A DNA stretch of 64,000 bases, from contig NW_025062479.1 in NCBI RefSeq assembly GCF_000002995.4, forward strand, positions 3,617,721 to 3,681,720, written 5' to 3'. The DNA is from Brugia malayi. Its lineage: Eukaryota > Nematoda > Chromadorea > Rhabditida > Onchocercidae. The translations under genes and the position numbers were made by a program. Positions within the stretch are counted from its first letter, which is position 1; each line of letters begins with the position of its first letter. The notes under the pieces are model-generated. The model had not been told where the DNA came from, made no database searches, and was given only the letters and a program-made list of their open reading frames with translations. Below are positions 13,901 to 25,548 of the stretch, one piece after another.

Positions 13901-15304
13901 AAGAAATGTAAACGAACATTTATTTTTGTTTTCTACTGGTTTCGGAATACATGCTAACCGCATTATTTTTAGTTCGTAGCGAGGCCTGAATACGTGTACA
14001 AAAAAGTTGAGTGACATTTTCAGGTTCAAACAAAATAGATATTATAGAAATCGAGGTCTTGAGGATTAGTTATTCCATGGAATTATTTGAAATTATTCAA
14101 TATTTGAAACAGTGTATTAGTTGTGGAAACGTTGCCTTACATTAATTCCCAAGTTGTTAAAAGCTATAGTCAGACTGTCTTAAAACTACTTGATAGTGCC
14201 ATATTTTTTGGATTATCTGCCTAAATATTTATTCAGTAGTTAACAGAAACAACCGATTGGTAAATGTAGTCAAAAAAAAAGACGTTATTTGCAAAAGCTT
14301 AACACCTGTGCTGTTCGTCGAATAAGAGATATACTTCCTTGATTAGATCAAAAGCCACTCTGCGGCCATCTTGATATACTTCGCCGCCCGCATAACTTTC
14401 ATCAGCTTTAACAATCACGGTCTTCATTGCTCTGGCGTGTCGTAAACCCTCATAATTACAGCATTTCCATTTCGCTCTACAAAAAAAGTGAATAGAATAA
14501 CAAAAGAAAAAAAAAATAGGAAAACATAGAACGTATAATGAAGAATTATCAAAATTTCCTACTTACTTAATATTGTTCCCATCATCTTCAAGAAGTAATC
14601 CAACCGTCCACTGTATTTCTCCCGTACAGCTAATGTTCTGATAGTAGTTATGACACTGCTGAAAAATAACTTATAAGGTATCAGATCATGCCTACAAATT
14701 GTAAATGTTTTGCTAAAAGATTTCATAGTACAAGATGAGTGCAAAATAATAATTTACTGCTTTATGAATATGATTCTTAGAACCGAGCAAACTCCTAGTT
14801 TCGGTTTCTATTTCTGGAATCACATCATCACGTTTCAATTCATATAACCTCTTTTCGTCGAAGCAAGCTGGTGAAGTACACAGCAGAGCTAAAAAATGGT
14901 TTCGTGCGATATCACTAAGAAAAATATTTTTAATGCTTTCAAATATCTGAGATGGAAAAAGAAAAGCCTAGATATCTTTAATAATTCAGGATAAAAGTAA
15001 TTCATGATGTAAATGCAACAATCTCAAAAGTTTCAACATTTCATTAAATTTAGAAGCTATAAACAAGTAATGTATTGTTAGTGCTAGCTTATGTCAGAAA
15101 ACCTACAGTAATATGTGGTAATAACTGGATAAACTATTTATCATTTCTTCCAAATGGTTGAAAAAGCATAGCGATACTTGGATTTCCAGTTTTATCACTT
15201 TGAAATGAGAATGGAATTGTGTATTCGCTGCATGATGAATCAATTGCAGACTGTTGCTGACCACTGACTGCTTCCATCAAAAACAGCATCACTGGGAGTA
15301 ACAT
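10903..15304 (-). CDS. Hedgehog-related protein (warthog-like) with Hint domain
   Basis: Fourteen exons join in phase to about 632 residues: 15304-15178, 14888-14758, 14658-14567, 14476-14306, 13623-13541, 13399-13282, 13080-12904, 12766-12658, 12562-12457, 12282-12116, 11915-11787, 11672-11598, 11461-11285 and 11139-10903. The start encodes a signal peptide (MLLPVMLFLMEAVSG). It is followed by a Wart-like cysteine domain (SSCSEYTIPFSFQ, LLCTSPACF, WKCCNYEGL, AGGEVYQDGRRVAFDLI). A basic and Asp/Tyr-rich linker follows (DYDYYDYDP). The Hint domain starts near residue 438 (CFSGDTTVQTPD, then VGDQVLSIEES, ISYSPVVMFLH) and contains the TDYH (TxxH) motif. It ends with GFYAPLTANGDIIVNSILSS and Cys. 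Family knowledge: Hint cleaves the precursor at that Cys. Nematode warthogs are secreted epidermal/cuticle factors; a quahog-type member is the alternative. The stop lies 161 bp from the convergent receptor gene. Confidence 0.9.
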
Positions 15305-17518
15305 TTTGTTGGGAATTAAAAATCCCTGTAAGTATTTCCTAGCACGACAGCTGCATATTTCAAATAATCATTTTATAATACACTTCCAAATCTTCAGAGG
15401 TAGAATATGTAAAGTTATGATGCATAAAATAATGCAATTTAAGGTGTTAATTATCGTTTCTTTTGAAAAGAAATGAAAAGTAGATGCTATAGCGTAAGAT
15501 AACAGAGATGTAAAAGGATTTATAGAATTTATTCGAAGTCTTATCAAATCATTCTTAGATATTTCAAAATAAACACCAGAATTTGAATTCCCAACAATAA
15601 AGTATATTTACTAAAGGGTGACAATTTCAGCGATAAATGTATCTTAAAGAAGGAAGGAATTGCTGACTGTAAGAGGAACGAGATGTATCCAGATGACAAC
15701 TTTATAGTAGCCCTAATGAGGGCGATGCTCATCCTTTCATGGATCACCGATTGCCCCATATTTTTCATGGCTAATCGGCCAGCGACATCCTCCAACAATA
15801 CCCCAAAATATTTCAACTGTATGTTACCGCCATACAGCAAACGCAATATTTATTCGTCAGCAAGTTGTGTTATTATGAGCAAATATCATTGTACAATCTG
15901 GAAACACTGACAAAAAAAAAAAAAGAAAAATCAGCACTGGCACCTTCACATATTCTTCCCTCTATTATTTCCTATAAATTTTGAGAATCCCCTCCCAGTT
16001 TTTTCAAAGGGTCGTGTATATATTATTAGAAAACATCAGTAAAGCTTTTTTGTCTTCTGAGAAAAATATGACCCGACACTGTATAATGATGGTATCATTA
16101 AATAAAGAAGGGCAATAATAAAAGGAACTGGCACACTATAATGCAGAAAAAAATCTAATTAAACGGAAAAGTACTTAAGGAGACAACTGGAATGATCTCA
16201 GGTACACCTATGCAGTAGGTAAATCGACAAAAAGTTATTACCACCATATTCTACTAACGTGGGTACTCCTTAACCGTCTGCATCGTTTTGAATTTGATCA
16301 ATGAACATGGTACAACATCCACCAATTAATTTAACTCCTCAGATTTCTGATTCAAATTAGGCCTCGAGCTCGACCTCCTATTTTATATATAACAATTAGC
16401 AGCGAGCTAAGACCAGTCTGATCACTATCAGTCGAAACCGAGAAATAAATGTTGTAATCAAGTTGTGTTCACGACTCAACAATGCCATTTTAACTGGTCA
16501 TAGCTAGCTACCAAGCAACTTTGTACGTTTATTAAAATAAACAACCGGAAACTGCATTTTCTTCATCTATGTGTAGTCAGAAATGAATGTAAAGCAGTTC
16601 TAATAATTTCGAACTATTAATTATTGTGAGTGCAAGATGAAATAGAAACGAAGAAATTTACTGATAATAACAGAAAACCCAACGGTGTATATATGGGACA
16701 AAATTTAGGGTGAACAAGCACATTGCCTAGAGACCTTAAAATCTTAAAAACTACCACTTATTTTTTTTTTAAAACTATTATTTAAAAAAAAAAAAAAAAA
16801 TCAACATTTTTAAAACAGTACTAACATGAAGTAGAACATATCCTGTGTTTTATAGAGAGATATGATCAAATACAAAGCCCAAGCACGCTGCTTGATATTT
16901 ACAAATAAAACAAATGCCTCATATCAAACACTATGAAATGTGATAATCAATTCTGATACTATAAAATATTCGGCTGTTTACTCCAGAGTGACCAAAGAAA
17001 TTATTTCTGAATTAATTAATCATGAAATCGGTTTGAAGCCATATTCTCACAGAGAACATAAGAAAACTATGTCTACTCCTCAAACCTTTCATGATGGAAC
17101 TCTATAAAAGGTTTAAATATAGATATCCCTAATGTTAACATTTGATTCCTAAGTATTATTTTTGCCACCTGGATAATACATCGAAGCCACCTTTCTACCT
17201 GATAAATTAAACAACCTCAACCAATCGTCTTCAAAAAAGCAGAACCCATACCAAGCTTTGCTTCTTTTTAAGATCGTTAGTAGCAGTAATTACCATTCCA
17301 TAAACAATACTCCAATCTGTTCATAGTGTGAGGCATAATTTCTAGTTCAGAAGTTAAAAAAAGTTTCAAATTCCAGTTTTAGATACAAGCAATCCAAAAA
17401 GTTTTTTTTTTTTTTGCCGCCATGAAGCAAAACAACGCCTAGTTATTTCAGCCAATATCGAGATCGATCCTGCGCGTGAATAGAATTGTGTTAATGTAGA
17501 AGATCATGCCTTCTTCCA
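15305..17518. other. Intergenic with an orphan frame and LTR-like patch
   Basis: This lies between two minus-strand genes. A 100-codon minus frame at 15846-15544 has mixed composition but no family I recognise and no clear splice partners. At 16383-16482 a TATATATAA is followed by an AATAAA and a segment ending ACTCAACA, resembling the 3' part of a retroelement LTR. Homopolymer runs occur at 16759-16770, 16784-16800 and 17401-17415. Confidence 0.4.
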
Positions 17519-19001
17519 TCAGTTATCTAACATTTGCCTCTGAACGATTTCAGCAGAAAACTGTTGTGCCTGACGTCGAACTCGTTTTTCGTACTCTACT
17601 CTAAAACAATACAACCATTTCAATCTGAAAGCTCCGAAATCTTTAACTGCACCATCCTTAAAAGCATTTGATCAGTTACCTTAAACTAAGAAGCATGTGA
17701 AATAGTATTTACCATGGTTCAATTTCTATAAGCTTTACATATCAGTCTCTCTAATTGCTACACATAAAATTGCTCGCGTACTAATTAACATCATATCTTC
17801 CTGAAGCTACTGAAATGAAAACTGTAAATTTGTTCAACTGACAATCAGGAACAAAGGTTTACTGACCTATTCTGACAGTAAATTTGATAGGCATCGGCTT
17901 GAGCAGGATCATCAACATTCGGGTTTGTTAGAAGATCCTGAATGCCAATCAGGAGTTGTCGTACACTTATAGATGGTTTCCAATCCTGAAAATTAAAAAC
18001 CTACCGTAACGCAAACTGTAATATAATGAATGATCGAATTCACAAACTTTATTGAAATAATTATAACGTTTCAATAATTCCCTGAAAAAATAAACCTCGT
18101 CATTCAGACACTCAACTTTTGTTATATAGAATCGGTTGGTACATGTCCAAACAACATTAATTTCTTTGAAAATGAATTACAAGTTACATCGCTCGATTTT
18201 GTAAGGAAATTTAGCCCATCAGAGCTTAAAAAAAAAATCGTCCTTTATCCTAACATGAAATACACAATTCATATACCAGCTCCACGTATGCGACCAAATC
18301 TACCGCGAAAAAAATCTTAGTTGAAGAATTATCACGAAAAAAATACATAAAAGACTTCAAGCTAAAACCGTACATTTTTTGAAATATATGCCAGGAAAAT
18401 CTTTAAAAACTGACCTTATTCTCATCTAATATCGACAAACAAACGGTTCCTGATGGATATACATTCGGGTGAAATAAAGGAGGGTCGAATTTGCACTTCG
18501 GTGGTGTAGAGGGATAGTCATCTTTAAACTGCATCCTAATCTGCAATGACATTATAATACCAGATGTGACAGTAGCAGAATCAACTGGGAAAATTTTAAA
18601 TGCAAAGCGAAGTAAACAGAACATCCCACTTTCAAAAAAAATTTAGATACGTATTCAATTTATTCAGTAAGAACTGAATACTTTAATCAAATTCAAACTG
18701 TATGACAACAGAATATTCCTTTGTAGTAATAAATATACCAGATAGAATAATGAGGACAGTACAAAAATTTCCGCTAAATAAGATTTCCAAACAGAAGTGA
18801 AAACAAAATAACAAAATTCGCCTTGTATAGACCGCCTTCCCATATAGTTCCTTTCTTGCCAGGAATGGCACATTCCCAGATAAAGAGATTCCTCGTGCCA
18901 TCGGGATTTGACGAAGGTTTTGCTATAAAACCAAATGGATGGTTTTTCCTCCAGGCTTTCCGTTCTTCGGCTAAACGACCTGCAGCGATACCGCCAGACA
19001 T
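17519..19001 (-). CDS. ubc-9: SUMO-conjugating E2 enzyme UBC-9
   Basis: Four exons (19001-18822, 18540-18415, 17985-17867, 17600-17519) give 168 residues that align end to end with UBC9. The N-terminal helix reads [19 protein letters not shown], followed by [20 protein letters not shown], the [15 protein letters not shown] segment with the catalytic Cys, then [19 protein letters not shown] and [14 protein letters not shown]. It accepts SUMO from the E1 and passes it to substrates in nucleus and cytosol. The C-terminus is about ten residues longer than the 158-residue human enzyme. Exon 1 must end at TACAAG for the protein to continue [15 protein letters not shown], so intron 1 begins with GC instead of GT. 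The gene is divergent from the psr-1 gene. Confidence 0.96.
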
Positions 19002-19219
19002 TTGTATGGCTGTAAAAGTGTATTATCTAACAATTTCATATATGAACCAGAACATCGAAAAAACCGAGAAAAAAAAATTAAAAAGTGAGCCTAACATATG
19101 ATAACACCCTTGATTTGCAATGTAACGCAAAAAATAAAATTTCTGTAATCTACATCTTATGAATCCTTGTCGTTGCGGAATGAGAACAGTATAACCGGAA
19201 GAATGCATATGTCGTGAAA

Positions 19220-19476
19220 GATTTCGAAACTTAGTATTTTGGGAGAGGTTCTTGATTTCGGGGAGATTCGTTGGATGTAAATGTAAATATATGGGGTATT
19301 GTGCATTTTTACCAACAACCAGAAGAGTTCAGTTTCAATTATTCTCTATTAAATTATTGTACTATTGCTAATGCTAATAAAAGAATTATTACATTCCTCT
19401 GTTACCCCACATATTTACATTTACATCCAACAAAATTCAATAATCTCTCTCAAAATAATAATTAAAATTCGAAATC
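19220..19476. repeat. Inverted-repeat (MITE-like) element
   Basis: Two arms of about 80 nt face each other: 19220-19300 and roughly 19398-19476. The inner ends match best: GTTGGATGTAAATGTAAATA near 19270, and the reverse complement TATTTACATTTACATCCAAC ending near 19431. The outer ends also correspond (GATTTCGAA at 19220; TTCGAAATC ending 19476), with more divergence between. The loop of about 100 nt is AT-rich and non-coding. It would form a long hairpin, as expected for a foldback or MITE. Confidence 0.75.
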
Positions 19477-20108
19477 TTCCAAGACAAATTTTTGCTTCCA
19501 CGATAGCATATGAATGAAGTAAATACCTAAGACTTCCAGTAACCACCTTACTAATAATCAGTAATATATCCACGCTTATCTCAGTACAATATTCCGAACT
19601 GATCAGCAACTGCTCTCTTTGCAAAAATGATGTCTCCTGCTGGCCTAAGCTCACAGAAGAACCAATAGAAAAATAAAATGCCGCCCGGACAACCACTCAT
19701 GCAACACAACCCAAACAACACACAAATAAATCCTTATCCTTCCGGCAGAGAAAACTCGTCATCTCCGCTAGAATGAGACATCAAGAAACAAACAATAATC
19801 AGGAATTCCATTTAGGAAAAGCGAAGTTATTTAGGAGCACAGGATCGGTAGTGGGTATTTGAACTTTTTTAGGTGGCATTTATTCCTTCGTGTATTTAGC
19901 TGTTGGGTTTGCTGCAACATTATCTCTCACATCATTCGACATATACCATTCTCGTAATATTTTCCTTCCTATCGCATATTCATACTTCATTTTGCTGCTT
20001 ATTATACCATTGAACGTTATACTTCAATCATTGCTTATCTCTAATAAGTACAACATTCATTAAGCAAGACAGGTAATTACCAGGATTTCCAGGGCCACGC
20101 TGGTTTTA
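19477..20108. other. Intergenic, upstream of psr-1 and ubc-9
   Basis: This is part of the divergent region shared by the two genes. I see no coding frame with family similarity and no defined promoter motif. The composition is slightly less AT-rich than the flanks. Confidence 0.4.
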
Positions 20109-22396
20109 ATGTCGGTATCACAGTATAGATTACAACGATGCATTCTTCATGCGAAACATAAAGCCAGATCTGGTGCGTTGAGTGTTTTGCTTTTATGGAA
20201 GTATAACGATGGTTTGTATTAAAAGTGCATTTTACGTTAGTATTTTTTTTTAACTTAGAATTATCGAATTTGCTTTTTATTTGATAGTATTTAGAATTAC
20301 TCGAAGAAGATTGGAGCAGCGCGAAATATTGCGAAACATTTGAAACATTGAGTGAAAAGTTGACAGGAGATAATATTGAAAGGGTGGACGCTTCCAAAAT
20401 TACTGTTGAAGAATTCGCTGAAAAGTATGAGTACGTCATGTACCTGTTGTTCTTACTGGTTTGACTACATGTTGGTCCGCGACCAGAAAATGGTCAATTC
20501 CTGTAAGAATATCACATTGGAATTTTTAAGTCGTTTCGCAATGGAATTTTTAAGTTGTTTCGCTTATTTTGTGCTACCTAGTTTTGTTGTTTCGATTTAC
20601 TACAATAATTTTTATTTGCACTAAACTTTTTACTACTTTAATCGCCACATTCATTCTTGAAATATTGATAAGCAAATGATGTAATGATTAAATGTACTTC
20701 TTACTTCTGTAGATAACTGCTGACTCCACGACAAGTAGAATAAATCTTTTAGGGGAAAAATATTCACTTTAGTTTTATATGTTTTACACTTATCGACACT
20801 GTCAGTTGATTACTGCATTGTAATTCATTTAGATGTTGCTAAAGAAATATCGGAATCAAAGATTCAAATGTGGTGAAGGAGATGACGGACGTTCCGTGAA
20901 ATTGAAAATGAAGTATTTTTTAGAATACATGAGACAAACGGTTGACGATAGTCCGCTCTATATATTTGATAGTACATTTGGCGAGGTTTATAAATGAATT
21001 ATTCCTTATTCTTCACTTGACTTTTACAAATTCTACCTTGATGCCACATTTCTTAAACATTTAATTTTTCATCCTCAACAAAAGCAATTTAATGTTTTGG
21101 TTTCAGCGGTACAAAGTAAGGCATTTATTGGAGGACTACCATGTGCCAGAGTTTTTTGCGGATGACTTATTTCGTTATGCGAGTGAGAATAGGCGACTAC
21201 CATACCGATGGTTTCTCATAGAGTCCTCCCGTTCTGGCACGGGATTGCACGTCGACCCATTAGGGACTAGTGCTTAGAATGCTCTTGTTAAAGGTTCCAA
21301 AAAGTCAGTTTTATGTGATCGTTGATATATACATCTCAACGTTTGATAGCCACGAAAATACGATAGTCGTAAGAAATGGGATTTTGAACATATTATTGTG
21401 GCACCTTTGTGGGGTTCAGTAACTTGATAAGGTAAGCCGTAACCCTTAATAAAAGTATTTCTTTTTTTCTAGATGGTGCTTTTTCCACCCGCAAACACCA
21501 AAAAATATCTTGAAACCAACGAAGAAAGAGGGTGGCATTCATCCTAATGAAGCAATCACCTGGTTTACTACTGTGTATGGACGGATTAGCTCCCCTAATT
21601 GGTTGAAACAGTGGAGACCCATAGAAGCTGTGCAGTATCCAGGAGAAGTCATATTTGTTCCTGGTGGTTAGTATTCACAAGCTTAAAGCATGCTATATGG
21701 ATTTAAGAAGTTTGGCGTAAAATAATGATTTTCCATATTCAAATGCAAAATTTCTTACAGGATGGTGGCATGTCGTCCTAAACTTGACTGACACGGTCGC
21801 TTTCACTCAAAATTTTTGTTCCAGAGTGAATTTGCTTCTAGTTCTCCTCAAAACGTTGGCTGGAAGACCAAAATTTTGCCAACACTGGTTAAAATGTTTA
21901 CGGAAGGCTCGACCAGATATCCTACCAATTATCGGTATTCTTTCCTTCTTTTATGCTGTTGAATATCCTATTAGCTCATAGTATACAAAATGACACAATT
22001 CTGCTAAGCTCAATTCTAATAGTGCCCAGTCCCAAATAGTGAAGTCAATTCCAATAATAAAATGCTGAAGTTCTTTTTATAAGGAATACTGAATTTACCA
22101 ATTTTCTGTTTTCCATTGCAGATGGTGTTTTGAAGAATGTAGACGGTTTTATAAATTTCGCGGAATCATCATCCAATGATTCAAGTTCTTCAACAGAATC
22201 TTCTGACAGTGAAAGTGAAAGCCCAAATCCACCACTTCAACAGTATCCCTTTAGTATGAAATCAGCAACTATTACCAAAAGGTCCACCACTTTCATTGGA
22301 TTCTTGAGTGCTAGATCTGTTAAAGACATCCGAATACTTTATGCTTTAAAATGTTTAATGATTTCAGGATCGTCTTGCCCTCAAGAAAGAGAGTAA
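20109..22396 (+). CDS. psr-1: JMJD6/PSR-1 JmjC hydroxylase, disrupted frame
   Basis: Seven exons: 20109-20172, 20295-20502, 20833-20985, 21107-21303, 21473-21666, 21761-21934 and 22122-22396. Similarity to JMJD6 runs through the whole length: [111 protein letters not shown] and a Ser-rich tail. JMJD6 is a nuclear Fe(II)/2-oxoglutarate lysyl hydroxylase; the HxD and distal His ligands are present. There are two breaks. Exon 2 changes frame between KYE (ends 20431) and PVVL (from 20443), equivalent to two extra bases. Exon 4 has TAG at 21275-21277 where the family has Trp (SAWNAL). All other junctions keep phase. It is either a young pseudogene or a good gene with two sequence errors. Confidence 0.88.
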
Positions 22397-22883
22397 GCGA
22401 AGTATGTGACAGCTTTGTGTGTCCCGCAAAGATATATCGCAGTCCCGTGTAAATGGTCGAGTTACTAAGAAAACTGCGCACCTCATTTCTGTATAACCTC
22501 CCACTGGGACAGTTTTGTTCCACTATTTGTATATTTTCACATTCGAATTCAACATCTGTTGTTCTATAATTTTTTAATTCATAAAAGATACAAGTCATGG
22601 TGGACTTACTGTAAATGTAATTATATAATTAGGGGGGCATGGAAGCAGCAGAGAGGAAAAATAATGCCTCATGAACGAAGTGGAAAGGAGTCTAATTTCA
22701 AATATAAACTGGATGCAAACACTGCAAGCATGGATTTTTACTTTATGATAAATATCCAATGAATTATAATTAAAATTTATGAATCAAGTGAACGGAATGA
22801 TAAAAGTTGAGACCTGAAATATATATAAAGCATACAACAAATTGTTACCTAAACTGCTCAAATATTACATCCGAATCATTAGG
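22397..22883. other. Intergenic between convergent genes
   Basis: This 487-bp stretch separates the stops of psr-1 (+) and GMPPB (-). It should hold both 3' ends. Open frames here are short and unconvincing. Confidence 0.5.
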
Positions 22884-25548
22884 TTACATAATAATGTCTG
22901 GTTCTGGGACGTTTGTCGTTATTGCTTTGTGCGGTAATACTCTTGCACCATTCAAGTATAATTCATCATTTACGACAACATCATCACCAATAACGCAGGT
23001 ATTTTCAATCCGTACCCACTCACCAATTGAACACTACAAAACTATGGAAGCACTCATGAATCTCAAATGTTACGTGTTAAACTTGTTTTCAGCAAAGTAT
23101 TACTTTTCTGCCGACAATACTACTGTTGATCCATGAATGAGTACGCACCATGCTATCAGATAAAATGGTACAGTGACGCAAACAAACACCGTTTTCAATC
23201 TTTACTCGTGGCCCTATCACAACATTGGGTCCTAAACAAAGAACGATAGAGATAAGTTGATAACTGCATCCAGTAAAAAATGACTGGAAAATCCACTGAG
23301 TCATACATTCATCTGTATTCATTTGCAATCTAACTGGTTGATCAATGGGCAAAGTAGTTTAATAACACGCTGGGATCTATCGAAAGCAAAACCAATATAA
23401 CAGAATCTGTCAAGAACACTTCGTTGTAATTAAGGTAATTTAAAACAAACCTATCCTGCAATCACGACCAATAACTGCAGTCCCATCCACAATCACATTC
23501 CCATTTATATGACTACCCTGAGCAAGCAATAATGGCGACTTGTCGCGAAGGTGTTTCAAGTACAAACGCATACCTATAGTAATAGGAGTCACATCAAACA
23601 GTTTAAAAAGCAAAATTGGCTCAGAACCATGTATTAAATAAGACGTAGAAAAAGTGAAGGGTAACGATGCTAGAAGGATTTTGAAAATTTGAAAAAAACT
23701 CAGAAATGCATAATACCACGTACTTAGCATGTTAGAACATGAAACGATAGATGTCAAGTATTGCAGCATAATTCTGAGTTGAAGCAGAAGAAATCCTCAC
23801 CAGTCAAGAAATCTTTTGGTTGTCCCACATCCATCCAAAACCCTGGTAACTCAAATGCATATAATTCTCCATATTTAGCCATTTCCGGGAAAACTTCTTT
23901 TTCAATAGACGTTGGGCGTAATGATATTCGATCTAGTACAGACGGAGAAAGAACGTACAATCCAGCATTGATCTAAAATTATTTTTTCAGCTCCTATATT
24001 TTCATAAGAGAGAATGAATCAATTCCAAAAATATACAATACTGGAAAAACCTTGTTTCCAACATATTCCTCCGGTTTCTCAACAAAACTGTCTATTTTTC
24101 CAGTCTTTTCATTGAATAAACAGACACCATATTTGCTTGGTTCTTCAACCTAAAAACACACAGCACTCTTCAATGTGCTGTCCAGAAAGAAAACATAAAG
24201 TATGGAAATTTCTTTAATGTTTTCATATTAAAAGATTAATGGAGAAACAAGAACACTCGAATCAAAAAGTACCTTGGTTACAGCGATGGTTCCTTCATGA
24301 CCGTGATTCATATGAAACTCAATCATCTCGCGAAGTGGAAATTCACAAATAATGTCAGAATTCAGCACAAAAAATGGTTCATTTCCTTTTAATCGATCTT
24401 TTATCAAAGCCAGCGGTCCAGCTGTACCTAAGGGCACGTCTTCCACTGAGAAGTCTATCTCAATACCTAAAAAACTTTGTAAATGCAATCTTCAAAAAAT
24501 GAAGCTGTAACTTGAATAAAAGTGCACCAGCCTGAAACAAAAGTAAGTTACTTACATCTTTCGATCTTCGATCTTGTTAATTTTCCTTTCATTTTTTTAA
24601 CTCGTTACATCGTTCATCAATTTCGGTGAAGAATTTATGTAAATGTAACTCTTTTTCTCTTTTTTTTGATGTATTGTGTAAACTCTGAAGCAGTTTCTAC
24701 ACCTTCACTAAATAACGCTAAAATTTATAGTCTTTTTTTTGAAAGTAAAAACATGCAAAGAATAATACTAATTTCAATCTAAATAAATAAAAAGTTTGTT
24801 GAAACACATCAAACTGAAAAAAAAAAAAAAAAAACTGGTATAAAGTACTAAGTTGGTCAGCATACTGTTTCATTTGTTGTTCCAGGAGTTCTGCGCGATA
24901 GCTGACAGCTAGTATCACAGTGTCAACACCAGCAGCCACGAGTGCTTCCATCTATAAATCATGACATTGAACTACACTGAAGTTAAGAAATAACTTCAGC
25001 AATATCCTTCATTTATGTCTTCGCAAAACTAACAAAATCGGGCATGTTTTTTATACCTATCTGTTGCTTACTATTCCCTCATTTTTGTCTTTCCCATGTT
25101 CGGCTTCCGCATTGATACATGAAAATAGGGCAGATTACTGACATTACAAACCCTCTATCACGACTTTACGAGCATTACTTTCAGAAATCCTTCTACTTCG
25201 AATTTGATTACAATGCCACATTAAGCACAGAATCTACCATAACTCTTTTGCCAGAAAAAAAAAAAAAAAATCTTTTACGCCAACTTTTGAACAAACTAGC
25301 TCATCGAAGTCGGCTGAAATCGGTCCACTATCAAAGTATAGGCATATAGAGAGAAACCACAAATTCAAACTGACGAAGACTCTAGCACTGGATGACTTAA
25401 ACAAATTATTTCAAAAAGAAGGGCCTGAATCTTCCACCTGATGAAGCATCATCGGCTTATTAGCAAATTCGACGAGCGGTTTTGGTTGGGTAAGTGTTAA
25501 TGGTCGTAACCTTGTGCCATATCCGCCAACAAGTATTACTGCTTTCAT
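22884..25548 (-). CDS. GMPPB: Mannose-1-phosphate guanylyltransferase beta (GMPPB)
   Basis: Eight exons in phase (25548-25438, 24951-24849, 24466-24273, 24149-24051, 23972-23801, 23573-23451, 23231-23104, 23033-22884) give 359 residues, the normal length for the family. The nucleotidyltransferase signature [18 protein letters not shown] starts the protein. It is followed by [70 protein letters not shown] and [15 protein letters not shown]. The C-terminal left-handed beta-helix repeats follow ([29 protein letters not shown]), ending VPEPDIIM. It makes GDP-mannose from GTP and mannose-1-phosphate in the cytosol, feeding N-glycan, O-mannose and GPI synthesis. Nothing is missing. Confidence 0.97.
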
